Counted from the first letter of the stretch, positions 31,720 to 40,744 are shown. The stretch: DNA of 64,000 bases from Microbispora hainanensis (GCF_036186745.1 NZ_CP108086.1:1302001-1366000); one strand, 5' to 3'. Numbers and translations are program-made. Notes: generated by a model not told the origin, from the letters alone.

Positions 31720-33824
31720 CACGACCACTCCCTGAACTGGAAGATCATCCGTCCGAGCGCTCCCGCGACGTCCGTACCGGCCGTGTCGTCGCACACGACG
31801 TGTTTCACGACTGGTTCGGACGGCCCGGAGGTGTCGTTGGACGGCCGCATGGAGCGAGGGGTCTCCAGCCCGTCCGGGCACCTCCCGCCGAACGTGAGGA
31901 TGTAGAGGTTCGACACGTCCGCGGCCTTCTCCAGTGCGCGCCTGATGGACCGTGCCGCGTTCCCCGGGCCGGGCTCGTCGTTGAACGGGCCGCCGTCGGT
32001 GATGACGGCGAGCGAGTTCGCCGGACGGCTCAGCCCGCCGATCAGCGCGGAGATGGGCTCGTCGAAGCCCGACTGCCTGTCGTCCGCGATCCACCGGAGG
32101 ACCTCGCCGTAGCCCCCCGGGCCCTCCCCGCCGCCGCCGTCGCCCTCCCCCGCCATGGGCGCCTTCGAGGTCCCCTTGTCGTCGGCGAAGAACTTGCCCG
32201 CCGAGACCTGGTCGGTGTCCGTCAGGATCTGCCTGACCTCCGCCAGGGCGTCGTGCAGGGCGGAGGCGGACGCCGTGGGAGAGCGGGCCATCGATCCCGA
32301 TCCGTCGATCATGATCTGGAGATCCACCCGGTGACCCGGCCGGGCGGCGTCCGCGGATATCCGGGCCGGGTACGACGGCTGCGGTCCCTCTCCCGAGGGC
32401 TCGAACAGCTTGTTGTGCGCGAGCCACGTGACGAAGGCGTCCAGCGCCGCCCGCCGGGCCGGGTCGTCCGACCAGTTGATCTCCACGAACGGATAGTCGA
32501 GCGTGGGCAGGTCCACTGAGGAGACCGCCGTCAGCGCCGCCCGGCCCGCGAGCGGGTTGTGCGCGCATCCCTCGATGCCCATGTCGCCGCCCCGGTTGTA
32601 TTCGTCGGCGGTGTGCGACGGGACCAGCGCCACCAGCTTCGCCCAGTCGCCGGCCTCCTCCTGGCCGGCCTTCAGATGGCACAGCAGGGCGTTGGCGCTG
32701 TTGTCGAACGTCGCGCGCAGTCCGGTGCCGCCGGGCTCGGGTCCGGCCCGGCTCAGCGTCGTGGCCACGATCGCGCCCGAGGTGGAGAACGCGGGCTGCG
32801 GATAGACGAGCGACATGCCCTTGCTCCGGGCCCGCTGCACGATCTCGGCGAGCGGATAACCGGCGCTCTCCAGCTCGCCGGTGAGAAGGTCGTTCTTCGC
32901 GGCGCCGAAAACGGCGATCGCCATGTGGTCCGTCCCCACCTGCTCGTCCCTCTTGTGCAGGAGAGAACGCAGGCTGCTCGTTTTCCCTGGTACACCGCCG
33001 TTTTTCGTCGTTTCCTCGACCGACACGTCCTGGACGACGAGGTCGAACTCCGCGGAACTGGTGGGAATCCACGCGTCCGGAGTCAGGCCGAGCATCCGGC
33101 GATAGGGTTCGTCATTCTGCAGCGAATCGTCTCGTAGCCATTCATTGCGAAAGCCGTACCGCATTTCCTCGATCGTGGGCGCGGCGCCGACCGCGATCCG
33201 GACCGGTGCGCACCCGTCCGTCCGCTGCTCCTTCGTGTACGCCTCGGCCCTTTCCCGCAGCGCCGTCACGTTCTCCGGAGCGGTGATGACGCGCAGCTCT
33301 CGCGGAGGCTCGCACGCGCCGGACGGCGTCACCACCTTGACGACCACCAGCCCCACCAGACCGGTGAACGCGCCCAGGCACGCGGCGATGTAGCCGACCG
33401 CGAGGGGCACCAGCAGCCGGCCCGCCCAGCTACGCAGCCCCTGGGGCCACTGGATCCGGTGGAAGGGCCACAGGGCCACCGCGGCGACGGCCGCCGCCCA
33501 CCGGCCCGGTGTCCTGACCCTGCCCCGCCACAGCGGATAGCAGCAGATGATCACGATCGCCCCGACGGACGCGGGAACGGTGATGAGCGGAGACACCGGC
33601 GCCTGCTCGATGAACCTCTGCAGGCTGTTGGAGAAGGGCGCCGCCGCCGCCGTCGCCACCAGCGTCGCCACGGAGGTGACCGCCGCGGTCAGCGCCGTGG
33701 TGACCAATCCGGATCGACTGTTGGAGTGCCGATCCTGCTTGTTCCGCTTTTCTTCGTCTATATCCGGACTTTCTCCAGAGGATCGATCCGGAGTTTCTCC
33801 TGATGGGGGCACGGGGGCGGACAT
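31719..33824 (-). CDS. Membrane protein with substrate-binding-like and VWA domains
   Basis: 701 residues. A charged cytosolic N-terminus is followed by three or four membrane helices (residues 38-165). An extracytoplasmic substrate-binding-like region (about 175-490) contains VVQDVSVEET and YPLAEIVQRARSKGMSLVYPQPAFSTSGAIVATTL. A von Willebrand A domain with the MIDAS motif DGSGSMARS lies near 505 (DLQIMIDGSGSM), with a late acidic VITDGGPFNDE. Similar proteins are annotated in actinomycetes as substrate-binding and VWA domain proteins, with no defined function. Its 3' end is coupled to the membrane-anchored binding protein. The pair may sense or bind a ligand at the cell surface. Confidence 0.8.
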   Translation of the reverse strand: MSAPVPPSGETPDRSSGESPDIDEEKRNKQDRHSNSRSGLVTTALTAAVTSVATLVATAAAAPFSNSLQRFIEQAPVSPLITVPASVGAIVIICCYPLWRGRVRTPGRWAAAVAAVALWPFHRIQWPQGLRSWAGRLLVPLAVGYIAACLGAFTGLVGLVVVKVVTPSGACEPPRELRVITAPENVTALRERAEAYTKEQRTDGCAPVRIAVGAAPTIEEMRYGFRNEWLRDDSLQNDEPYRRMLGLTPDAWIPTSSAEFDLVVQDVSVEETTKNGGVPGKTSSLRSLLHKRDEQVGTDHMAIAVFGAAKNDLLTGELESAGYPLAEIVQRARSKGMSLVYPQPAFSTSGAIVATTLSRAGPEPGGTGLRATFDNSANALLCHLKAGQEEAGDWAKLVALVPSHTADEYNRGGDMGIEGCAHNPLAGRAALTAVSSVDLPTLDYPFVEINWSDDPARRAALDAFVTWLAHNKLFEPSGEGPQPSYPARISADAARPGHRVDLQIMIDGSGSMARSPTASASALHDALAEVRQILTDTDQVSAGKFFADDKGTSKAPMAGEGDGGGGEGPGGYGEVLRWIADDRQSGFDEPISALIGGLSRPANSLAVITDGGPFNDEPGPGNAARSIRRALEKAADVSNLYILTFGGRCPDGLETPRSMRPSNDTSGPSEPVVKHVVCDDTAGTDVAGALGRMIFQFREWS

Positions 33825-33975
33825 GAGGACGAGCCTGTTCGACGGGCTGGACGATCCGGCCCGGGCCGGATCACGAAAGATCGACCCCTATTGTGCGCGG
33901 CGCTGTCAGGAAATGTAACCCCTTCCTTACAAACAGCCACCGCATCGCTGCTCAGCGTTGTGCGGATCGAGGTCT

Positions 33976-34890
33976 TCAGCCCGCGCGCAGGAGGGTGACG
34001 AGCTCCTGCGCGACGTCGAGGAACCGCTGCCGCGAAGAGGTCGTCGTCTGCACGTCGACGAACGCCTCATGGGCCCCGGCCTCGGCCAGGGTGAGCAGAT
34101 AGTCGGCGACCTGCCGTACGGTGCCCACACGCGGCACCTCGTCGGCGGGCGCCGGGGAGTCGGTGATCTGCGGGTTGACCCGCACCACCATGCGCAGCGC
34201 GGACAGGTCGCGGCCCGCGCCGGACGCGGCCCGCAGCGCGATGTCCCACAAGGCGGTCAGGTACGGCATGGGCATGGCCGTGCCCAGCCAGCCGTCGGCC
34301 CGGCGGCCGACCCGGTCCAGCGCCGGAGGCGTGAAACCGGCGAGCAGGACCGGCGGACGCGGCCGCTGGCAGGGCTTGAGGTCGATCCGCGACGGCGGCA
34401 CCGTCCACAGCGCGCCCTTGTGCTCGACCACCTCACCGGTCCAGACGGCCTCCAGCACGTCGAGCGTCTCCTCCAGCCGGGCTCCCCTCCCCCGCCAGGG
34501 CACCCCGGCCGCGGCGTACTCGTCACGAAGCCAGCCGAGACCGATGCCGACATCCAGCCGTCCGTGGCTGAGCAGGTCGAGCGAGGTCAGCGTACGGGCG
34601 AGCAGGACGGGCGGCTGCCACAGCGCGTTGAGCGTGCTGGTCCCCAGCCGGATCTCGCGCGTGCCGACCGCGGCCAGGGTCAGTGCGGTGAGCGGGTCGA
34701 AGAACGTCCCGAACGCCTCGGGGATCGTCCCTCCTCCCGGGTACGGGTCGCTGGGCGCCAGCGGAAGCAGGATGCGGTCGCCCGCCCACAGGCTGTCGTA
34801 GCCCATCACTTCGAGTGCCGTGCTCGTCTGCCGGATGAAATCCGGATCGGCGAACGCGCCGTACTGGGGGACCGCGTATCCGAGTCGCAT
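33976..34890 (-). CDS. LLM-class F420-dependent oxidoreductase
   Basis: This 304-residue TIM-barrel enzyme belongs to the luciferase-like monooxygenase family and is likely F420-dependent. It begins MRLGYAVPQYGAFADPDFIRQ and has GYDSLWAGDRILLP, LTLAAVGTREIRLGTSTL, LDLLSHGRLDVGIGLGWLRDEY, PVLLAGFTPPALDRVGRRADGWLG and VVRVNP. I took the ATG at 34890; the frame is open further upstream without family similarity. The substrate is unknown. It stands alone between the VWA unit and a repeat-rich gap. Confidence 0.9.
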   Translation of the reverse strand: MRLGYAVPQYGAFADPDFIRQTSTALEVMGYDSLWAGDRILLPLAPSDPYPGGGTIPEAFGTFFDPLTALTLAAVGTREIRLGTSTLNALWQPPVLLARTLTSLDLLSHGRLDVGIGLGWLRDEYAAAGVPWRGRGARLEETLDVLEAVWTGEVVEHKGALWTVPPSRIDLKPCQRPRPPVLLAGFTPPALDRVGRRADGWLGTAMPMPYLTALWDIALRAASGAGRDLSALRMVVRVNPQITDSPAPADEVPRVGTVRQVADYLLTLAEAGAHEAFVDVQTTTSSRQRFLDVAQELVTLLRAG

Positions 34891-35432
34891 GAGCGCATCC
34901 TTCGCATCGCGCCGGTTGAGGTTCGCCCTCGTCGGGCGTCGGCGGAGACGCCGGGAAAGCCCGCCTGCGGAAAACCGGGCAAGACCGGCTTGTGCCCACG
35001 AGCGCCCCACGACTGGGGGTTACCTGTGGCCCGTTGCCGAAACCGGCGGGGTGCAGGTTCCTGCCCGCCGCTCCGCGTACCGCTCCGTGGGCCGCTCTGT
35101 GCGCCGCTCCGCGTACCGCTCCGTGGGCTGCTCTGTGCGCCGCTCCGCAGGCCGCTCTGTGGGCCGCCGCGCGTGTCAGTCGTCGACTGTCGCAGCGGTC
35201 GGGGCGGCGGGCGTACGCCCGGCCCGGCGGCCTGTCGCGAAAGCCGACCGGGCCGGAGCGAGGCTCGATCTTGAAATATCGCAATAAAACGTCGTGAGCG
35301 TTCGCCGGGGCATCCGGCGAGCACGCCGGCGGCGGCCTGGAAGACCCATGGCCACGCCGGTCCGCGCTCCAGACGCTCCGGCGAACGCTCCGGATGCTCC
35401 GGCGAACGCTTCGTGTGCGCGGCGTGTGCGGC
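34891..35432. repeat. 542-bp gene-free region with GC-rich tandem repeats
   Basis: Between 35068 and 35175 the segment CGCTCCGCGTACCGCTCCGT recurs with CCGCTCTGTG spacers in units of about 44 bp. Long frames cross it on both strands because of the bias, but they have no family match. A looser ACGCTCCGG repeat lies at 35370-35410. Confidence 0.6.
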
Positions 35433-35891
35433 TCAGACGCCGGCGGTCGCCTCCGCGCGCGGGGCGGCCTGCTCCGCGACCTTCTCCGCGGCTTCCGCCA
35501 CGGCCGCCTCGGCGGCGGCGTCCTCGGCAGCATCCTCGGTGGAGGCATCAGGGTGCGCCGCGATGAACTGCTCGATGACCTCGTCGGCCATCTTCCCCCG
35601 CGCGGGCACGTCGAGCCCCTGCTCGCGGGCCCATTCGCGTACGTCCGTCAGGGTGTAGCCGCGCAGCCGCGGGGAGGTGTCGGCGGCCTTCTTGGACCGC
35701 GACGCCTGCTTCACCTCACGGGCGTTCTCCAGCACTTCCTCGATGAACGCGAGAGCCTCGCTCAGCCGCTGGTGGTTCGCGTCGGACAGGTCGATGGCGA
35801 AGGTCCGGTTCAGCAGCGGGAACTCCCGTCTCGCCACATCGTCGCCCTCGGAGTGGTCGAGGTCGTCAACCAGTATTACCTTCTGCGCCAC
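35433..35891 (-). CDS. lsr2: Lsr2-family nucleoid-associated protein (long variant)
   Basis: This DNA-bridging xenogeneic silencer type protein has an N-terminal dimerisation domain (KVILVDDLDHSEGDD, FAIDLSDANHQRLSEAL) and a C-terminal DNA-binding domain (YTLTDVREWAREQGLDVPARGKMADEVIEQF). It is 152 residues, against about 110 usually; the extra length is an Ala/Glu tail (AAEDAAAEAAVAEAAEK). The AT-hook-like RGR found in most Lsr2 proteins reads RGK here, which may lower minor-groove affinity. The GTG at 35891 gives the usual family start (VAQKV). It is probably a paralogue of the main Lsr2. Confidence 0.85.
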   Translation of the reverse strand: MAQKVILVDDLDHSEGDDVARREFPLLNRTFAIDLSDANHQRLSEALAFIEEVLENAREVKQASRSKKAADTSPRLRGYTLTDVREWAREQGLDVPARGKMADEVIEQFIAAHPDASTEDAAEDAAAEAAVAEAAEKVAEQAAPRAEATAGV

Positions 35892-35919
35892 GTGCAGCCC
35901 TTCCAGGGTGGATCTCCGT

Positions 35920-36138
35920 CTATCTGGACCGTGGCATCCTACTGGTGCTCGCGTCACCGGCCCGCGTTTCCGGCCGCCTCGGCCCCAGCACGAGCGCCAC
36001 AGCGGCGATGCCATACGCGACGTCGCGAGCACTGCCAAGGGCAGCCATGCGGTCGAGGTCATGGGCGTTCCACTCGGCCACCCAGGTCTCGGCGAAGGCG
36101 TGCGCCCGGTCAAGATCCATGACCTGATCCAAGCACAT
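35920..36138 (-). pseudogene. SnoaL/NTF2-like remnant
   Basis: The first 25 residues (RAHAFAETWVAEWNAHDLDRM) match the usual start of NTF2-like SnoaL proteins of about 130 residues. After that the frame turns into an unrelated short hydrophobic tail and stops. It looks like a decayed gene next to lsr2. Confidence 0.4.
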
Positions 36139-36300
36139 GCCGACGCCTCAGCGTCTGCGCCTCCGCCCGCCCGTGCGGCCCCCGGGCACCGGGTCGCCCT
36201 CGGCCACGCGGCGGAGGGTATCCGTAGCTGCGCGAACCGCACGAGGAAAGGCCAAGGCTGTGGATAACCGGCCGAGGAGACGGCGTTCAGGCGACAGCGC

Positions 36301-36789
36301 TCAGGAGCCGGTATGCAGGCGGCGGTGCAGTGCGCGGACCTCGTCCACCAGCGCGGGCACGGGCCCGGCGACCCGCACGCCGGGCGCGACCTCGTTGACC
36401 GGGAGCGTCCGCACCGGCGGGGGCGGCACGTCCCACTCGGCCAGCCATCGGGCGAGCTGCGCCGACGACGCCACGTAGGCGATCCGCCCCAGCCCCACCC
36501 ACGCGTGCGCCGCCGCGCACATCGGGCAGTGCTCGCCGGAGGTGTAGACGGTGGCCTTCGCGCGTTCCTCCGGCGTCATGTTCGCGGCGGCCCAGCGTGC
36601 CAGCTCGAACTCGGGGTGCCGCGTGTGGTCGCCGCCCGCCACCCGGTTGCGGTCTTCGGCCAGCGCCTTCACGTCCCCGGAGACCAGGACCGAGCCGAAC
36701 GGCTCGTCGCCGGCCTCCAGCGCCTCCTTCGCCAGCTCGACACAGCGGCGCAGGTGCCGCAGTTCCTCAGAAGTCGGCTCGTACGTCAT
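36301..36789 (-). CDS. Nucleoside/nucleobase deaminase (CDA superfamily)
   Basis: 162 residues with a zinc-dependent deaminase fold. The zinc motif is HPEFELARWAA (H-x-E, with Pro where Ala is usual) near residue 57, and EHCPMCAAAHAWVGL near 88 supplies the two Cys. It would deaminate a free base or nucleoside such as guanine or cytosine. The start is the ATG at 36789. It is divergent from the broken glycosylase gene 42 bp away. Confidence 0.85.
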   Translation of the reverse strand: MTYEPTSEELRHLRRCVELAKEALEAGDEPFGSVLVSGDVKALAEDRNRVAGGDHTRHPEFELARWAAANMTPEERAKATVYTSGEHCPMCAAAHAWVGLGRIAYVASSAQLARWLAEWDVPPPPVRTLPVNEVAPGVRVAGPVPALVDEVRALHRRLHTGS

Positions 36790-36831
36790 GATCGAAACGG
36801 TAGCTCCGGGCGGAGCGGATAGGCGAAAGGC

Positions 36832-37233
36832 ATGCCGGAGGGGCATCTGGTCCACCGCTACGCGGACGAGCAGCACGAGGCGCTCGCCGGGCGCGTGGTC
36901 AGGGCCACGAGCCCGCAGGGCGGGTTCGACGCACGGCCGTACGACGGCAGGGTCGTGGAGGGCGTCGAGGCGCTGCTCTTCCTCACCGGCCTCGATCCCG
37001 GCGCCCGCGACATCGGCGCCGAGGCCGCCGGGCGGCTGTGGGACACCGCGGTGCGCCATCTCGCGCTCGGCCGGGACGCGGGGCAGGTGGTCAGCGACCC
37101 CGGCGCGCCGGACGGGCGGTGGGTCTACAAACGGGAGCGCTGCCGCCGCTGCGGGGCCGCCGTACGGACCTGGACGCTGGCGTCGAGAACGGCGTACGCG
37201 TGCCCGGCCGACCAGCACCTGCATGCCATCTGA
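36832..37233 (+). pseudogene. Fpg/Nei-family DNA glycosylase with large internal deletion
   Basis: Intact family members have about 270 residues; this frame has 133. The N-terminus MPEGHLVHRYADEQHEAL keeps the catalytic Pro and Glu, and DGRVVEGVEA matches the start of the beta-sandwich. It then jumps straight to LLFLTGLDPGARD, which normally follows the helix-2-turn-helix some 130 residues later. The zinc finger (CRRCG...YACPAD) has lost its fourth Cys. The deletion is in frame, but the protein lacks the DNA-binding core and cannot be an active glycosylase. Confidence 0.75.
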
Positions 37234-37244
37234 CCTGGGAAGTC

Positions 37245-38339
37245 ATGCGTTCGACAGGGTGTTATATCCAGGTGAACGAAGGCCGGAGACTGCTGGACAT
37301 CCGCCGCATCTACGTCGAGCCCGCCGCGGCCGAGCTGCCGCGCGGCAAGGAGATCCTGGAGCGGTTCCCCGAGGCCGAGCGGATCGAGATCGAGGCCCAC
37401 CACCGCATCCCCGAGCTGTACGGGGACGAGGCGAACGTGGCACGCTGGGTCAGGATCAAGACCGAGGCGCTGGTCCTGGGGGTCAAGAAGTCGCTCACCG
37501 CGCGGCCGAACGGCCGGTCGAGCGACTTCATCGCGCCCTCGACGGCCAACGGCTGCGCGATGGCCTGCGCGTACTGCTATGTGCCGCGCCGCAAGGGCTA
37601 CAGCAACCCGATCACGGTGTTCGCCAACATCGAGCAGATCACGGGCTATCTCGCGCGGCACGCCCGGCGGCAGGGGGTCAAGCCCGAGCCCGACCAGGTG
37701 GACCCGCACGCCTGGGTCTACGACATCGGCGAGAACTCCGACTGCTCGGTGGACGCGACCGTCTCCGACAACGTGCGCGATCTCGTCGATCTCTTCCGCG
37801 AGCTGCCGAACGCCAAGGCGAGCTTCGCCACCAAATACGTCAACCGCGATCTGCTCGGCTGGGATCCGCGAGGCCGTACGCGTGTCAGGTTCAGCTTGAT
37901 GCCCGCCGCCGACGCCAGGCTGCTGGACATCCGCACCTCGCCGGTCGCCGACCGCATCGCGGCGGTCGGCGACTTCGTCGAGGCGGGATATGAGGTGCAC
38001 GTCAACTTCAGCCCGGTGGTCGTCCGCGACGGCTGGCTGGAGGACTGGGCCGAGCTGCTCGGGCAGCTCGACGACGCGCTGAGCCCGGCCGCCCGTGCCC
38101 AGCTCGCCGCCGAGGTCATCTTCCTCACGCACAACGACCGGCTGCACGAGGTCAACCTCGGCTGGCATCCCAAGGCCGAGGAGGTGCTGTGGCGTCCCGA
38201 CCTCCAGCAGCCGAAGCGCTCGCAGACGGGCGGCTGGAACGTCCGCTACAAGACCGGCCACAAGGGCCGCTACGTCACCGCGCTCACCGGCCTGATCGCC
38301 GAGAAGATCCCGTACTGCCGGGTCCGCTACGCCTTCTGA
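37245..38339 (+). CDS. Radical SAM protein of the spore photoproduct lyase family
   Basis: 364 residues. The radical-SAM cluster motif is NGCAMACAYCYVP near residue 104. Conserved SplB-like features are LLDIRRIYVEP at the start, RWVRIKTEALVLGVKKSLT, ATKYVNRDLL, VNFSPVVVRDGW and the end RYKTGHKGRYV. The family repairs UV spore photoproduct in Bacillus; actinomycete members are widespread and their substrate is not proved. The ATG at 37245 gives 12 extra residues before the conserved start; a GTG at 37272 is an alternative. It follows the broken glycosylase gene by 11 bp. Confidence 0.85.
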   Translation: MRSTGCYIQVNEGRRLLDIRRIYVEPAAAELPRGKEILERFPEAERIEIEAHHRIPELYGDEANVARWVRIKTEALVLGVKKSLTARPNGRSSDFIAPSTANGCAMACAYCYVPRRKGYSNPITVFANIEQITGYLARHARRQGVKPEPDQVDPHAWVYDIGENSDCSVDATVSDNVRDLVDLFRELPNAKASFATKYVNRDLLGWDPRGRTRVRFSLMPAADARLLDIRTSPVADRIAAVGDFVEAGYEVHVNFSPVVVRDGWLEDWAELLGQLDDALSPAARAQLAAEVIFLTHNDRLHEVNLGWHPKAEEVLWRPDLQQPKRSQTGGWNVRYKTGHKGRYVTALTGLIAEKIPYCRVRYAF

Positions 38340-38359
38340 GCGCGGCCGTCATCCGGGGG

Positions 38360-39160
38360 TCACCGTCGCGTCGCGGTCAGCACCACCGTGACGTACGACA
38401 TCGTGAAGCCGCCTCCCATCGCGTCGATCGCGGCCCCGACACCGGCGAGCACCTCGGGCAGCGCGTCGGGCGGAAGCCGCGTGAGGGCGCCGGACGTCGG
38501 CATCTGGTCCAGCCACTCGTCACGCGTGTAGTAGCGCTGCCAGTCGTAGCGCCACTCCTCGACGTCGCCGAACGCGCCCGCGTCCCCGATCCCGTCGGCG
38601 GCCTTGGTGAACAGCGGCCGGTAGCCGTCGAGGGCCGACTTCACCGGCCGGTCCTGCGACGGGAAGCCGGACATCACCCGCCTGAAGACCTCGGCGTTCG
38701 CCTCCGCCACGACCGCCGGGGGCTCGAACACGTGCCAGAACAGCGCCAGCCGGCCGCCGGGACGCAGCACCTCGGCCGCCTTGGCCGCACCGGCGACCGG
38801 ATCGATCCAGTGCCAGGCCGTCGCGGCGACGACCGCGTCGAACGTACGGGCGGCGGGCTCCCATGCCTCGAAGGTCGCCACCTCGACGTCGAGCCCCCTG
38901 CGGCGGGCGAAGTCGGCCATCCGCGCGTCGGGTTCGACGCCGAGCACCGTGCAGCCCGCCGCCTGGAACTGCCGGGCCGCGATGCCGGTGCCGCAGCCGA
39001 CGTCGAGCACGTCGGGTCCGGGGCTCTCGGCGACGATCCGTTCGATCATCGTGTCGGGATAGGGCGGCCGGGTCCGGTCGTAGCGCTCGGCGTCCACGCC
39101 GAACGACTCCGCCATGTCTCTGGCCTTGTGTGATTCGTTCTCGGAAGCTGAAGTGGGCAT
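38360..39160 (-). CDS. SAM-dependent methyltransferase (SmtA/UbiE-like)
   Basis: 266 residues. Motif I is VLDVGCGTGIAARQF, followed by VLGVEPDARM, FDAVVAATAWHWID and LRPGGRLALFWHV, a small-molecule methyltransferase pattern. It is divergent from a TetR gene, and two palindromes lie over its start: the ATG at 39160 is inside the first. It is therefore probably repressed by the TetR protein. The substrate is unknown. Confidence 0.88.
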   Translation of the reverse strand: MPTSASENESHKARDMAESFGVDAERYDRTRPPYPDTMIERIVAESPGPDVLDVGCGTGIAARQFQAAGCTVLGVEPDARMADFARRRGLDVEVATFEAWEPAARTFDAVVAATAWHWIDPVAGAAKAAEVLRPGGRLALFWHVFEPPAVVAEANAEVFRRVMSGFPSQDRPVKSALDGYRPLFTKAADGIGDAGAFGDVEEWRYDWQRYYTRDEWLDQMPTSGALTRLPPDALPEVLAGVGAAIDAMGGGFTMSYVTVVLTATRR

Positions 39161-39169
39161 GCGCCCACT
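39152..39169. promoter_or_regulatory. TetR operator 1
   Basis: AGTGGGCATGCGCCCACT is a near-perfect palindrome that overlaps the methyltransferase start codon. It lies 21 bp from the second site, two helical turns. Confidence 0.75.
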
Positions 39170-39172
39170 ATG

Positions 39173-39190
39173 AGTGGGCAAGTGCCCACT
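39173..39190. promoter_or_regulatory. TetR operator 2
   Basis: AGTGGGCAAGTGCCCACT has perfect 8-bp arms with a 2-bp centre. Its arms equal those of operator 1, and it lies in the divergent region 46 bp before the tetR start. Confidence 0.8.
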
Positions 39191-39235
39191 CGTCAATTCG
39201 GATAATCTCGACGCACGGACAGGAGGGATGGAACG

Positions 39236-39841
39236 GTGCCGACAGGGGTTGCCCTCCGCGACGCGCGGGAGCAGTTGTTCGAGGCCGCGGAGCGCGTCCT
39301 GCTCCGCGACGGGGTGAGCGGGCTGACCAGCAGAGCGGTCACCACCGAGGCTGGCTGCGCCAAGGGCGTCCTGCACCGGCACTTCGCCGACTTCGACGCC
39401 TTCCTCGCCGAGCTCGTGCTCGACCGCATCGCCAGGCTCGACGCCGAGGCCGACGCCCTTCGCCGCGCCGCCGGGACAGGCACCGTGATCGGCAACCTCA
39501 CGACCGTGCTGACCGACCTGTTCGGGTCGGTCGCCATGGCGGTCGTCGGCCTGATCATCTCCCGCGACGCCCTGCGCGCCCGGCTGCGTCAGGCCAGGCC
39601 GGGCCCCGGCCTCCCGCTCCTGACGGAGGCCGCGGCCATGCTGGCCTCCTACCTCGCCGCCGAGCGCGACCTCGGCCGCATCGCGGCGGACGCCGACGTC
39701 GACACGCTCGCCCCCACGCTGCTCGGCGCCTCACACCTGCTGTTCGCCGACCGGGACGGCGGCCCGCCGCAGGCCGACGCGGTACACAAGATGGTCACCA
39801 CGGTCGTCGCCGGCGTCGTACGGACCGGGTCTCGGGCGTAG
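39236..39841 (+). CDS. TetR-family transcriptional regulator
   Basis: 201 residues. The N-terminal HTH (AAERVLLRDGVSGLTSRAVTTEAGCAKGVLHRHFADFDAFLAELV) is a textbook TetR DNA-binding domain, followed by an all-helical ligand domain. The GTG start has AGGAGGG 8 nt upstream. It probably binds the two AGTGGGC palindromes and controls itself and the divergent methyltransferase. The inducer is unknown. Confidence 0.92.
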   Translation: MPTGVALRDAREQLFEAAERVLLRDGVSGLTSRAVTTEAGCAKGVLHRHFADFDAFLAELVLDRIARLDAEADALRRAAGTGTVIGNLTTVLTDLFGSVAMAVVGLIISRDALRARLRQARPGPGLPLLTEAAAMLASYLAAERDLGRIAADADVDTLAPTLLGASHLLFADRDGGPPQADAVHKMVTTVVAGVVRTGSRA

Positions 39842-40064
39842 GAAGCCACCCCCTTCTCCGACAAGGTCACCGCGAACCGGGCTCGAACTCCCCGGCCCTG
39901 ACGCCGCCGAGCAACGCGGCCCACCCGGCCGGAGCAGCGGCAACGCCTCCACGCGGACAGCGTCGAACACTTCCGCGGCGGCAACGTCCTCCCGATCGCT
40001 CGTGGTCAGCCCCCCGTACGGCCGTCTCCACGTACGCCGCCTCGGGCGGGTAGCGTGATCAGAC

Positions 40065-40739
40065 GTGACGAGGCTGGCGCTCTTCGATCTGGACAACACA
40101 CTGGTCGACCACGACGAGGCATTCCGCCGGTGGGCCGAGGAGTTCGCGGACGACCACGGCCTGGACGCCGAGGCGGTCGAGCGGCTCGTCGCCCTCAACG
40201 GGCACGGCTACCTGCCACGCGAAGCGCTCTTCGCGCAGGTGAAGGAGGATTTCGGGATCGACGGCCAGGTCGAGGACCTTTACGCCGCGTACCGGCGCCG
40301 GATGCCGCGCCTCGCCCGCTGCCCGCAGCAGGTGCGCGACGGCCTGACCCGCCTGCGTACGGCGGGCTGGCGGGTGGCCATCGTGACCAACGGGCGCGCG
40401 GACAACCAGCTCGGCAAGATCCGGAGCACCGGCCTCGACGAGGTGGTCGACGCGTGGGCCGTCTCCGGGGCGGAAGGCGTCCGCAAGCCCGAGCGGGGGC
40501 TGTTCGAGATCGCCGCGACCCGTGCGGGCGCGAGCCTCGGCGCGGGCGGATGGGTGATCGGTGACCACCCGGTGATGGACGTGGCGGGGGGGCGGGCCAT
40601 CGGGTTCGCCACGATCTGGATCGACCGGGGCACCTGGGCGGGCCAGGAGCCCGCACCGGACCACACCGTCACCGACGTGACCGAGGCGATCGGCATCCTG
40701 CTGTCCGGCGTGGAACACCCGATAGCAGAACGCCGATAG
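40065..40739 (+). CDS. HAD-family hydrolase
   Basis: 224 residues with a haloacid-dehalogenase-like phosphatase fold. Motif I is ALFDLDNTLVDHD with the two Asp, motif II is VAIVTNG, motif III Lys is GVRKPERG, and motif IV is VIGDHPVMDV. The cap is helical (C1), as in small-molecule phosphatases. The GTG at 40065 starts the family alignment directly. The next HAD gene is oriented against it. Confidence 0.9.
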   Translation: MTRLALFDLDNTLVDHDEAFRRWAEEFADDHGLDAEAVERLVALNGHGYLPREALFAQVKEDFGIDGQVEDLYAAYRRRMPRLARCPQQVRDGLTRLRTAGWRVAIVTNGRADNQLGKIRSTGLDEVVDAWAVSGAEGVRKPERGLFEIAATRAGASLGAGGWVIGDHPVMDVAGGRAIGFATIWIDRGTWAGQEPAPDHTVTDVTEAIGILLSGVEHPIAERR

Positions 40740-40744
40740 CAGAA

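Noticed and set aside
34992..35297. 101-residue frame rich in Ala and Pro
   Set aside because: It lies inside tandem repeats with no ribosome site or family; equal-length frames exist on the other strand.
39842..40064. Possible DUF397-like remnant between tetR and the HAD gene
   Set aside because: Only composition hints at it; no conserved motif could be read in any frame.
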